This document shows, in pieces, positions 1 through 6,359 of a stretch of DNA of 8,319 nt. Below the pieces are notes generated by a model. The model did no database searches. It had not been told where the DNA came from and was given only the letters and a program-made list of their open reading frames with translations. Position 1 is the first letter of the stretch; each line of letters opens with the position of its first letter. A program made the position numbers and the translations under genes. Source of the DNA: an uncultured Eubacteriales bacterium (GTDB lineage Bacteria; Bacillota; Clostridia; Oscillospirales; UBA644); the NCBI GenBank assembly GCA_934486965.1, contig CAKSQP010000068.1:1-8319 (forward strand). Direction: 5' to 3'.

Positions 1-21
1 AATATTTTAGTTTTCAGGGAC

Positions 22-112
22 GGAGAGGGGCGGTGCGGTAGATACTGCCTTTTGCTCGAAATCAGGTAGTCGCGCAAGCGGCTCGTGGGTTCGAATCCCA
101 CCCTATCCGCCA
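22..112 (+). tRNA. tRNA-Ser-like gene (anticodon CGA), possibly degenerate
   Basis: A class II tRNA can be folded here. The T arm is perfect (GTGGG, loop TTCGAAT, CCCAC at 85-101). A long variable arm (GTCGC/GCGGC with a GCAA loop, about 69-82) marks a serine-type tRNA. The acceptor stem is 22-28 with 102-108, and discriminator G109 and an encoded CCA (110-112) follow. The anticodon loop CTCGAAA (55-61) gives CGA, which would read UCG serine codons. Two faults stand out: the acceptor has a G25/A105 mismatch, and the anticodon stem (50-54 with 62-66) has T53 opposite C63 plus three G-T pairs. It may be a decaying copy or an unusual isoacceptor. The strong terminator directly behind it suggests it is still transcribed. 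The identity as a serine tRNA is fairly secure; its function is not. Confidence 0.62.
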
Positions 113-113
113 G

Positions 114-145
114 AAAAATCCTCATTCGCAAGAATGGGGATTTTT
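114..145 (+). terminator. intrinsic terminator of the serine tRNA-like gene
   Basis: The arms 114-127 and 132-145 form a 14-bp stem with one T-G wobble around a GCAA tetraloop. The 3' arm ends in five T's, followed by ACTTTTT. It begins one base after the tRNA CCA. The A/T-symmetric base means it could also stop transcription coming from the right. Confidence 0.85.
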
Positions 146-150
146 ACTTT

Positions 151-185
151 TTCACTATTCACTTTTCACTATTCACTTTTCACTC
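151..185 (+). repeat. tandem heptamer repeat TTCACTN (5 units)
   Basis: Five head-to-tail heptamers (TTCACTA, TTCACTT, TTCACTA, TTCACTT, TTCACTC) follow the tRNA terminator directly, preceded by a degenerate ACTTT unit and followed by CAGAACCT. The same arrangement occurs in inverted orientation at 8155-8203 behind the arginine tRNA, where it also ends in CTCAGAA. No coding potential is seen. It could be a slippage-prone spacer or a dispersed intergenic repeat; the function is unknown. Confidence 0.85.
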
Positions 186-214
186 AGAACCTCCTGCATA
201 GCACAGGTATGCTT

Positions 215-242
215 TTGACTTTTTTTCAAAATCTGTTATAAT
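215..242 (+). promoter_or_regulatory. sigma-A promoter for the membrane protein gene
   Basis: A -35 box TTGACT (215-220) and a perfect -10 box TATAAT (237-242) are separated by 16 nt. The expected transcription start is near 249, which rules out the in-frame ATG at 241 as the start codon because it lies inside the -10 box. Confidence 0.8.
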
Positions 243-294
243 GGTATTATCCGAAACCCTTTCCGATCAATATGCAGAGAGTGAGGCGGTCTAT

Positions 295-999
295 ATGAAA
301 AAAGTTATTATGATCTTAATGTGTTTACTTCTCGTATTAACAATATTTTATCCCGTATGCAGTATAATAGCGGCGTTTTTCGGATATGATCTTAAACTTT
401 TCAGCGTTACGGCTTTTGCCGCAGTGCTTGCCGCACTGTCCGCTTGCATAACTATACTTACCGTTATCGCAAAAGGCGCTCCCGAAAATAAAGCAATGCA
501 TATCCTGTCGGCTGTTATTACACCGTTATCTTTAATTAACGCTGCGTTCTGTATTTTCGAGTGTCCTCAGATTCCGGTAATTGCAGGCGTTTTATTTTCC
601 GCGGGCTGTTGTTTCTTCTTAACGATCAGATACGGAAAACCTTTTTCTCTTAAGATCACCGCATCTGTTTTGTCTGCAATAATGATACTGCCGATCGCTT
701 TCTTCGGTTTTTTTGCTTTGATCTTCGGCGATGTCGGTCAAAATACGGTCGTGAAGACCGTAGAGTCGCCGAGCGGCAGGTATTATGCCCGTGTAATTGA
801 CAGCGATCAGGGTGCTCTCGGAGGAGATACGCTTGTCGACGTTTATCAGGACTGCGGAGCGGATATGCTTCTTTTCAAAATAGAAAAGAGACCTCAACGT
901 ATTTTTTCCGGCGATTGGGGCGAATATGAAAATATGCAAATTTATTGGAAAAACGATAACTGCCTGATAATAAACTCGGTCGAATATGAAATCAGATAA
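295..999 (+). CDS. multi-pass membrane protein with C-terminal soluble domain (DUF5412-like)
   Basis: A 234-residue protein of unknown function. The hydrophobic stretches suggest about five membrane segments at residues 4-29, 36-58, 68-88, 93-111 and 121-144. A polar tail of about 90 residues (145-234) follows, containing an SPSGRYYARV motif and a GGDTLVDVY strand. The pattern of a 'SPxGxY' strand after membrane helices recalls small Firmicutes membrane proteins of the DUF5412 type, but this is a resemblance from memory, not a search result. The start at 295 (MKKVIMI) is chosen because it lies downstream of the promoter, is preceded by GAGGCGG, and begins a typical membrane N-terminus; the upstream ATG at 241 lies inside the -10 box. 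The gene stands alone, with its own promoter and terminator. Confidence 0.75.
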   Translation: MKKVIMILMCLLLVLTIFYPVCSIIAAFFGYDLKLFSVTAFAAVLAALSACITILTVIAKGAPENKAMHILSAVITPLSLINAAFCIFECPQIPVIAGVLFSAGCCFFLTIRYGKPFSLKITASVLSAIMILPIAFFGFFALIFGDVGQNTVVKTVESPSGRYYARVIDSDQGALGGDTLVDVYQDCGADMLLFKIEKRPQRIFSGDWGEYENMQIYWKNDNCLIINSVEYEIR

Positions 1000-1034
1000 C
1001 ACGGCGGACTGTCGCTGAAATTACTTTAACTCTG

Positions 1035-1068
1035 AAGATCCCCTGACATCGGGGGATCTTTATTTTTT
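1035..1068 (+). terminator. intrinsic terminator after the membrane protein gene
   Basis: A 9-bp perfect stem (AAGATCCCC at 1035-1043 with GGGGATCTT at 1052-1060) is followed by the T-rich tail TATTTTTT. It separates the first gene from the glycosyltransferase operon. Confidence 0.85.
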
Positions 1069-1110
1069 CACTTTTACTGCTTTTTCGGGCGGAATGCCCG
1101 ACAGGTTTAT

Positions 1111-1136
1111 CACTTCTCCGCGCCCCGACATATTAT
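1111..1136 (+). promoter_or_regulatory. possible sporulation-type (sigma-E/K-like) promoter
   Basis: No good sigma-A promoter is visible between the terminator and the glycosyltransferase. CATATTAT at 1129-1136 resembles the CATA-N3-T core of mother-cell sigma factor -10 boxes. CAC at 1111-1113, 15 nt upstream, could serve as the short -35 element. This would fit a spore-coat or exosporium operon, but the motif is short and could arise by chance. Confidence 0.25.
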
Positions 1137-1150
1137 GAAATAGGTCGGGG
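1123..1150 (+). promoter_or_regulatory. palindrome overlapping the glycosyltransferase ribosome-binding site
   Basis: CCCCGAC (1123-1129) and GTCGGGG (1144-1150) are perfect inverted repeats around a 14-nt AT-rich centre. The right arm overlaps the only Shine-Dalgarno-like sequence (GGGGG, 1147-1151) before the ATG at 1158. It could be an operator or, if transcription starts upstream, an RNA hairpin that hides the ribosome-binding site. Confidence 0.4.
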
Positions 1151-1157
1151 GTGTTTT

Positions 1158-2243
1158 ATGAGGCTCAGTCTGTGTATGATAGTCAAAGACGAAGAAAAAG
1201 TTCTTGCAAGATGTCTTTCGGGCATTGCGGAAGCGGTCGACGAAATAATAATCGTCGATACGGGAAGCCGCGACGGAACAAAAGAGATCGCCGCGGGTTT
1301 CACAGATAAAATATACGATTTCGAATGGAACGACGATTTTTCCGCGGCAAGGAATTTCTCCTTCTCCCGTGCAACGGGCGATTTTGTGATGTGGCTTGAC
1401 GCCGACGACGTTTTTTCTTTTGAGGAACTCGAAAAGTTTATCGACTTCAAGAAAACGCTTTCCGAAAAAGACGACGTTGTGATGATGAAATACGAATGTG
1501 CTTTCGACGAAGACGGCAACGCGACTTTCTGGTTTTACAGGGAAAGAATTTTCCGCCGTGCCGCGGGCTTTGTCTGGAAAGGGCGGGTCCACGAGTCGGT
1601 CGGATATTCGGGGAACGTAAGGTATTCGGATGTCTCCGTAAAGCATTTTTCCGCAAAAAAGGAATACGGGGACCGAAACCTCAGGATCTACGAAAGGCAA
1701 AAGGCTGAAAACGAGCCTTTCACTCCGCGGGACGTCTTTTATTACGGGAGAGAACTTTTTTATTTCAAAAGGTACGAGGAGGCGGAAAAAACGCTTCTTT
1801 CCTTTCTCGAAGACCCCGACGGCTGGGCTGAAAACAAGACGGAGGCGTGCAAATTTCTCTCCGAGATCTTTCTTATGAAAAACGAAACCGAAAAAGCCGC
1901 AAAGACGCTGTTTTCGTCGTTTTTATACGGAAGTCCCCGCGCCGAAATATGCTGTCGGATAGGAAATATCTTTGTCGGAAAGGGAGATTTCGAAACCTCG
2001 GCTTTTTGGTACAAAACGGCTCTCTCGGCTGACGAAAACGTCAAAAGCGGCGCTTTTATCAACAGTGAATATTCGGGTTTTATCCCGCTCATAATGCTTG
2101 CTTTCTGCTCCGACCGCACGGGAAATATCGCCGAAGCGGAGGAATATAACAGAAGAGCCGGAATAATCCGTCCGAAGTCCGCGGAATATCTGTATAATCT
2201 GCGATATTTCGAAGGGCTGAAAAAATCAGAATATAAGGAGTAA
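1158..2243 (+). CDS. family 2 glycosyltransferase with C-terminal TPR-like helices
   Basis: A 361-residue cytoplasmic enzyme expected to transfer a sugar from a nucleotide-sugar donor. The N-terminus LSLCMIVKDEE (3-13), DTGSRDGT (34-41), FSAARNFS (61-68) and WLDADDV (79-85, with the metal-binding DxD at 81-83) are hallmarks of GT-A fold family 2 enzymes. A GRVHE motif follows at 142-146. Residues 190-345 are helical with A/E-rich TPR-like repeats, an arrangement known from SunS-type peptide glycosyltransferases. No membrane segment is seen. The downstream collagen-like gene begins 5 bp after this stop codon, so the two are almost surely co-transcribed. By analogy with Clostridioides difficile sgtA beside bclA3, the likely acceptor is Thr in the GXT repeats of that protein; this is inference. 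The start is the ATG after GGGGG, a weak site that may be masked by the overlapping palindrome. Confidence 0.88.
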   Translation: MRLSLCMIVKDEEKVLARCLSGIAEAVDEIIIVDTGSRDGTKEIAAGFTDKIYDFEWNDDFSAARNFSFSRATGDFVMWLDADDVFSFEELEKFIDFKKTLSEKDDVVMMKYECAFDEDGNATFWFYRERIFRRAAGFVWKGRVHESVGYSGNVRYSDVSVKHFSAKKEYGDRNLRIYERQKAENEPFTPRDVFYYGRELFYFKRYEEAEKTLLSFLEDPDGWAENKTEACKFLSEIFLMKNETEKAAKTLFSSFLYGSPRAEICCRIGNIFVGKGDFETSAFWYKTALSADENVKSGAFINSEYSGFIPLIMLAFCSDRTGNIAEAEEYNRRAGIIRPKSAEYLYNLRYFEGLKKSEYKE

Positions 2244-2248
2244 AATTT

Positions 2249-3649
2249 ATGGTTTACAATCCTTGCAATCAGGGTACGTTCTGCCCCGGCTGCGGAAGAA
2301 ACTCCTCGTCCTGCAGTTGTTCGCAGGACGGCAGAATAATAAGAGGCGCGACAGGGCCTACCGGTCCCACCGGTCCGAGAGGCTGTCAGGGCTGTCCGGG
2401 AGCAACGGGTGCCACGGGAGCCACGGGTGCGACAGGTCCTGCGGGCGGTCCTACGGGTCCGACGGGCGCAACAGGCGCGACGGGTCCTCAGGGTATTCAG
2501 GGTATTCAGGGTATCCGCGGTGCAACAGGTGCGACAGGTCCTCAGGGTATTCAGGGCGTTCAGGGTATACAGGGCGCAACGGGCGCGACAGGTCCTCAGG
2601 GTATCCAAGGCGTTCAGGGCGTGCAGGGTGCTACCGGAGCCACAGGCGCTACGGGCGCAACAGGTCCTTCGGGAGCGAACGGACAGATGGGTCCGACAGG
2701 ACCGACAGGTGCCGCCGGAACAAACGGACAAATGGGTCCGACAGGAGCCACTGGAGCAACAGGTGCTACGGGTGCTACTGGTGCCACGGGCGCAACAGGC
2801 GACGCGGGAAGTGCGGCGACCGTCTCCGTCGGAACTGTCACAACAGGTGACGCGGGAACTTCCGCGACCGTAACAAACAGCGGAACGACCTCTGCGGCGG
2901 TATTTAATTTCGTCATTCCGCAGGGCGCTACGGGAGCAACGGGCGCTACTGGAGCAACGGGAGCAACAGGTCCTCAGGGTATCCAAGGCGTTCAGGGTGC
3001 TACAGGAGCCACAGGTGCCACTGGCGCAACGGGAGAAACAGGCGACGCGGGAAGCGCGGCGACCGTCTCTGTCGGAACTGTCACAACAGGTGACGCAGGA
3101 ACTTCCGCGACCGTAACAAACAGCGGAACGACCTCCGCGGCGGTATTTGATTTCGTCATTCCGCAGGGTGCTACGGGAGCAACAGGTGCCACAGGAGCAA
3201 CGGGAGCAACAGGCACTACGGGAACAGTCGAAGCGCCGAACGCTCTGGTCGCTTATGACGGCGCGTTTCCGACCGTAGGAAATGACGAACTTACTTTTGC
3301 GAATTCCTCGGCACTTTCGGGAACGGGTATTTCTTTCACAAACGGAGGAAGCAACATCACCGTTACCCGTGCGGGGATATATCAGATGATGTTCAACGCC
3401 GACGTTTCTCCTGCGGAAGGCGCTTCTTTCCCGCTGACAATAACCGTTCAGGCGACCGTCAACGGAACTCCCGCGGCAGGGGCTTCCTCCTCCGCGACCT
3501 TCACCGAAAGCGGAAGGACCGCTCATCTTTCCTTTGCCGTTCCTGTCGAAATAACGGCAGTTCCCGCAACGATAAACGTTGCAACGGCAACGACAGGGCA
3601 GACGATGGAAAACGGAACTTTCGCTTTGAACAGCATATATCTGAATTAA
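2249..3649 (+). CDS. collagen-like GXY-repeat surface/exosporium glycoprotein (BclA-like)
   Basis: A 466-residue structural protein. Residues 1-32 form a short head with Cys 6, 12, 15, 22 and 24. Residues 33-186 are collagen-type Gly-X-Y triplets, mainly GAT, GPT, GPQ and GIQ, with one slip at 66-67. About 185-226 and 266-307 are two nearly identical non-collagen modules (SVGTVTTGDAGTSATVTNSG core, ending VFxFVIPQG), each followed by more GAT triplets. Residues 327-466 form a non-repetitive, beta-rich tail (LVAYDGAFP, GIYQMMFNAD, ITVQATVNG) like the C-terminal trimerisation domains of BclA proteins. It probably forms trimeric filaments on the spore or cell surface, with Thr at Y positions as glycosylation sites for the upstream enzyme. 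No classical signal peptide is seen, as usual for exosporium proteins. AAGGAG (2235-2240) lies 8 nt before the ATG. The family is clear; the exact location on the cell is inferred. Confidence 0.88.
   Translation: MVYNPCNQGTFCPGCGRNSSSCSCSQDGRIIRGATGPTGPTGPRGCQGCPGATGATGATGATGPAGGPTGPTGATGATGPQGIQGIQGIRGATGATGPQGIQGVQGIQGATGATGPQGIQGVQGVQGATGATGATGATGPSGANGQMGPTGPTGAAGTNGQMGPTGATGATGATGATGATGATGDAGSAATVSVGTVTTGDAGTSATVTNSGTTSAAVFNFVIPQGATGATGATGATGATGPQGIQGVQGATGATGATGATGETGDAGSAATVSVGTVTTGDAGTSATVTNSGTTSAAVFDFVIPQGATGATGATGATGATGTTGTVEAPNALVAYDGAFPTVGNDELTFANSSALSGTGISFTNGGSNITVTRAGIYQMMFNADVSPAEGASFPLTITVQATVNGTPAAGASSSATFTESGRTAHLSFAVPVEITAVPATINVATATTGQTMENGTFALNSIYLN
2798..2970 (+). repeat. 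intragenic duplication, copy 1 (beta module of collagen-like gene)
   Basis: This 173-bp stretch is repeated 243 bp downstream (3041-3213) with only scattered, mostly silent differences; within the module core the encoded proteins differ at one residue (N220 versus D301). It points to recent duplication of one beta module plus its flanking GAT triplets. Confidence 0.85.
3041..3213 (+). repeat. intragenic duplication, copy 2 (beta module of collagen-like gene)
   Basis: Second copy of the 173-bp unit at 2798-2970, in register and in the same frame. Recombination between the copies would remove or add exactly 81 residues without a frameshift. Confidence 0.85.
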
Positions 3650-3652
3650 GAC

Positions 3653-3678
3653 AAAGAGGGACAGAACGTCCCTCTTTT
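3653..3678 (+). terminator. intrinsic terminator of the glycosyltransferase-collagen operon
   Basis: A 10-bp stem (AAAGAGGGAC at 3653-3662 with GTCCCTCTTT at 3668-3677) around AGAAC, running into a T tract. It lies 4 bp after the collagen-like stop codon. Confidence 0.88.
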
Positions 3679-3701
3679 CTGCTGTCGGAGCCTCCTTCCG
3701 C

Positions 3702-3730
3702 TTGACAGAACGTTTCTTTTTTGCTATACT
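3702..3730 (+). promoter_or_regulatory. sigma-A promoter of the pnuC transcript
   Basis: A consensus -35 box TTGACA (3702-3707) and a -10 box TATACT (3725-3730) with the ideal 17-nt spacing. Transcription should start near 3737, leaving a leader of about 138 nt before the transporter start codon. Confidence 0.88.
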
Positions 3731-3746
3731 TATAAAAAATAAAAAA

Positions 3747-3850
3747 TTGCCGCCGGGCAAAAGCACTCGCAGCACTTCGTTAGGCCATTGAAGAAGTGTT
3801 GAGGGTGCCTGTTTTTTTATGCGGGAGATATTTCTGCATTGCAGGCACTC
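3747..3850 (+). promoter_or_regulatory. structured leader with alternative hairpins, candidate riboswitch or attenuator
   Basis: The pnuC leader can form three elements. Hairpin A is TTGCC/GGCAA (3747-3751, 3756-3760). Hairpin B pairs 3763-3768 with 3803-3808 and 3771-3778 with 3793-3800 around a 14-nt loop, and is followed three bases later by seven T's (3812-3818), as in an intrinsic terminator. Hairpin C pairs GGGTGCCTG (3803-3811) with CAGGCACTC (3842-3850) and encloses an 8-bp stem (3819-3826 with 3832-3839). B and C compete for 3803-3808, so only one can form, which is the usual layout of a switch. The gene context suggests control by a pyridine-nucleotide or other vitamin ligand. I could not match it to the TPP, FMN or any other aptamer from memory; NAD+-II remains possible. 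Confidence 0.6.
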
Positions 3851-3874
3851 TTTGCATTTCGAAAGGAGAAAAAA

Positions 3875-4555
3875 ATGATAAAATCTTTCAGAAGTCTGAC
3901 GAAAACAGAGTTTATAATCTGGGCGGTCTCCGTCGCGGTCGTCCTCGTTTCAAACCTTTTTACGGGCAAAGCAGACCCGATAACCGTCGCCGCGACGCTT
4001 GTCGGCGTGACCTCCCTTATTTTTATTGCAAAAGGCAATGTTTTCGGACAGTTCCTGACCGTTGTTTTTTCGGTGCTTTACGCGATAACATCTTACAGAA
4101 TGAGATATTACGGAGAAATGATAACATATCTCGGAATGACCCTGCCGTCGGCGATATTCGCCGCTGTTTCGTGGATACGTCACCCGTATAAGCAGGGCGA
4201 AGTGAAAATATCGAAAATGACTCCGTTAAAAGCCTTTGTCATGGTGTTTTTTACCGCCGCGGCGACCGCTGTTTTCTATTTTATACTGAAAGCGCTCGGA
4301 ACTCCGAACCTTGCGGTCTCTACCGTCTCGATAACAACGTCCTTTCTTGCGTCCTATCTTACGTTTATAAGGAACTCGTATTATGCCGTCGCATACGCCG
4401 CAAACGACGTCGTTCTTATAGTTTTGTGGATACTTGCTTCCGTCGGCGATATTTCCTATCTTCCGATGATCTTCTGTTTTGCGATGTTCCTTATAAACGA
4501 TATTTACGGATTTATAAGCTGGAAAAGAAGAGAGATAAGTCAGGGACTCAGATAG
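3875..4555 (+). CDS. pnuC: PnuC-family vitamin (probably nicotinamide riboside) transporter
   Basis: A 226-residue integral membrane protein, the normal length for PnuC. Seven to eight hydrophobic segments are visible, at about 13-30, 37-53, 58-73, 84-101, 119-139, 150-164, 172-190 and 193-213. Family-typical features are the AKGNVFGQ turn (52-59), the SYYAVAYAANDVVL stretch (168-181, with the conserved Asp) and the C-terminal FLINDIYGFISWKR (205-218). PnuC proteins move nicotinamide riboside across the cytoplasmic membrane by facilitated diffusion, with trapping by phosphorylation; relatives carry thiamine or riboflavin, so the substrate is not certain. The start at 3875 follows AAAGGAG (3862-3868) by 6 nt; an upstream in-frame TTG at 3839 is disfavoured because it lies within the leader structure. 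The gene has its own promoter and switch-like leader. No salvage kinase is nearby. Confidence 0.88.
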   Translation: MIKSFRSLTKTEFIIWAVSVAVVLVSNLFTGKADPITVAATLVGVTSLIFIAKGNVFGQFLTVVFSVLYAITSYRMRYYGEMITYLGMTLPSAIFAAVSWIRHPYKQGEVKISKMTPLKAFVMVFFTAAATAVFYFILKALGTPNLAVSTVSITTSFLASYLTFIRNSYYAVAYAANDVVLIVLWILASVGDISYLPMIFCFAMFLINDIYGFISWKRREISQGLR

Positions 4556-4558
4556 TAC

Positions 4559-4587
4559 TTTTCTTTTTCACAATTACGGTGTATAAT
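4559..4587 (+). promoter_or_regulatory. possible promoter of the double-HTH gene
   Basis: A perfect -10 box TATAAT (4582-4587) preceded by TG lies 30 bp before the ATG. The -35 position 17 nt upstream (TTTTCT, 4559-4564) is poor. No terminator is visible after pnuC, so the downstream gene may also be reached by read-through. Confidence 0.45.
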
Positions 4588-4616
4588 AAAAGAAAAAAGG
4601 ATTGCGGGGTCTTCGT

Positions 4617-6359
4617 ATGAATTTTCGGGAACAACTGCATGAATATATGACGGTGCTCGGCTGTACGGCAAAGGATATATGCGCAAAGTCGGGTATATCC
4701 GCCTCTACTTTCAGCCGCTACCGTTCGGGGGAACGTCTTCCCGAACGTAAGAGCGAGACTTTTGAAAATCTCTGCGCGGCGATAGCCGAGATCGCGGCGG
4801 AAAAGAATATCCCCGACACCGACAGGTCTGCCGTCAGGGAAGCCTTTCTTTCGTCGGAGGATCTTCCTTTATATGACCCCGACAGTCTCGTGAAAAATTT
4901 CAATACATTGATATCGACTCTTAATATCAGTATCGCAAAACTCTGTCCGAGCATAAATTACGACGCCTCGACGGTTTTCCGTTTCCGCAACGGAACGAGA
5001 CGTCCCGCCGACCCCGAACGTTTTGCGTCCGCCGTCGCGGGATATGTCGTGAGGAACTGTACCTCCGCAAAAGACACCGCCGTTCTTTCCGAACTTACGG
5101 AATGTACGGAAGAAGAACTTTCCGACAGTGCGCTGTGCTATAAAAAACTTACAGAATGGCTCCTGTCCGCAAAAAAAGCCGAGACGACCCCTGTTTCGGA
5201 TTTCTTAACGAAACTTGACGGCTTTGACCTTAACGAATATATAAAATCTGTCCGTTTCGACGAACTCAAAGTACCGACCGTTCCGTTTCAGATACCGTCG
5301 TCAAAAGCATATTTCGGGCTTAAGGATATGATGGAAAGCGAACTCGATTTTCTTAAAGCGACCGTCCTTTCAAGATCTTCCGAACCCGTTATCATGTATA
5401 GCGATATGCCCCTCGGCGAAATGGCAAAAGACCCCGATTTTCCGAAAAAATGGATGTTCGGAATGGCAATGATGCTGAAAAAAGGTCTTCATCTTCATCA
5501 GATACACGATATAAACCGCTCTTTTGACGAGATGATGCTCGGTCTTGAAAGTTGGATACCTATGTATATGACGGGCCAGATCTCTCCGTATTATATTAAA
5601 AACCCGCAGAACGATATGTTTTTGCACCTGCTTAAGGTGTCGGGTGCCGCCGCTCTTTCGGGAGAAGCGATAACGGGGTATCACGAAGACGGAAGATACT
5701 ACCTCACCAAATCGAAAAAAGAACTTGAGTATTACACAAAACGCGCAAAGGAAATGCTTTCCAACGCCTCCGTACTCATGAATATATATCGGAGCGAAAA
5801 CGCAAACGAACTGAATGCGTTTCTTATTGCCGACGCGGAAAAACAGGGAAAACGCAGAAGTATCATGCCGACCCCTCCGCTTTATACGATGAACGAAAGC
5901 CTTTTGACGTCGATGCTGATAAAAAACGGCTTTACGGCAGCGGAAATATCCGAGATCACGGAATCGGTCGCCGCGCGGCGCCGCCGTATCGAAAAAATAC
6001 TGGAAACGGACATTGTCGAAGATGAGATATCCGAATTATCCGAAAAAGAGTTTTCCCCGCAGTCTCCTACTCTCGACCTTTCCGCGGCTTTCTGTGAAAA
6101 AGATGTTTTTTACGGTTACGGAGAATATCTCGAACATCTGAAAGACACGGAAAAATTTGCCGAAACTCACCCGAATTACACTTTGAAAAAAACCGCGTCC
6201 CATGCGTTCGGAAATCTGAATATCCTGATCCATGAGGGGAAGTGGGCGATGGTCTCAAAGGGGAAAGCCCCCGCGATCCATTTTGTTATCCACCACCCGA
6301 AACTGAGAGACGCGATCGAGAATTTTGTGCCGCCGCTGGTGGAAGACGGAGAAAAATAG
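4617..6359 (+). CDS. large regulator-like protein with two N-terminal helix-turn-helix repeats
   Basis: A 580-residue soluble protein of unknown specific function. Residues 3-60 form an XRE-like helix-turn-helix (TAKDICAKSGISASTFSRYRSGERLP) and 92-145 a diverged second copy (SIAKLCPSINYDASTVFRFRNGTRRP), so DNA binding by a tandem head is likely. The remaining ~400 residues have no domain I recognise. They include a 230-330 block with PVIMYSDMPLGEM, KKGLHLHQIHDIN and LESWIPMYMTGQISPYY, a charged helix at 440-480, and a C-terminal block (525-575) with NILIHEGKWAMVSKGK and AIHFVIHHP. This large part may sense a ligand or protein. The ATG at 4617 is preferred over the in-frame TTG at 4602 because it follows GGGG by 7 nt and starts right at the HTH. 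No clear ribosome-binding site of consensus strength is present. It lies downstream of pnuC on the same strand, but a regulatory link is only a guess. Confidence 0.75.
   Translation: MNFREQLHEYMTVLGCTAKDICAKSGISASTFSRYRSGERLPERKSETFENLCAAIAEIAAEKNIPDTDRSAVREAFLSSEDLPLYDPDSLVKNFNTLISTLNISIAKLCPSINYDASTVFRFRNGTRRPADPERFASAVAGYVVRNCTSAKDTAVLSELTECTEEELSDSALCYKKLTEWLLSAKKAETTPVSDFLTKLDGFDLNEYIKSVRFDELKVPTVPFQIPSSKAYFGLKDMMESELDFLKATVLSRSSEPVIMYSDMPLGEMAKDPDFPKKWMFGMAMMLKKGLHLHQIHDINRSFDEMMLGLESWIPMYMTGQISPYYIKNPQNDMFLHLLKVSGAAALSGEAITGYHEDGRYYLTKSKKELEYYTKRAKEMLSNASVLMNIYRSENANELNAFLIADAEKQGKRRSIMPTPPLYTMNESLLTSMLIKNGFTAAEISEITESVAARRRRIEKILETDIVEDEISELSEKEFSPQSPTLDLSAAFCEKDVFYGYGEYLEHLKDTEKFAETHPNYTLKKTASHAFGNLNILIHEGKWAMVSKGKAPAIHFVIHHPKLRDAIENFVPPLVEDGEK

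Noticed and set aside
241..294. Upstream ATG at 241 as the start of the first membrane protein
   Set aside because: It lies inside the TATAAT -10 box, upstream of the expected transcription start.
1086..1100. Small hairpin CGGGC/GCCCG as a second terminator
   Set aside because: It is only 5 bp and is not followed by T's on the + strand; the true terminator lies just upstream.
2409..2873. Additional plus-strand frames within the collagen repeats
   Set aside because: They are frame-shifted readings of the Gly-X-Y triplets, rich in Arg, Val and Gln or in Arg, Ser and Gly, with no start signals.
1760..3775. A 671-codon open frame on the minus strand across the glycosyltransferase and collagen genes
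   Set aside because: It is antisense to two well-supported genes. Its Arg/Ser/Cys/Thr-rich low-complexity sequence is just the complement of collagen codons, and no ribosome-binding site or family resemblance is seen.
3839..3874. Upstream TTG start for pnuC adding 12 residues
   Set aside because: It falls in the leader hairpin and lacks a ribosome-binding site, whereas the ATG at 3875 has AAAGGAG at the right distance.
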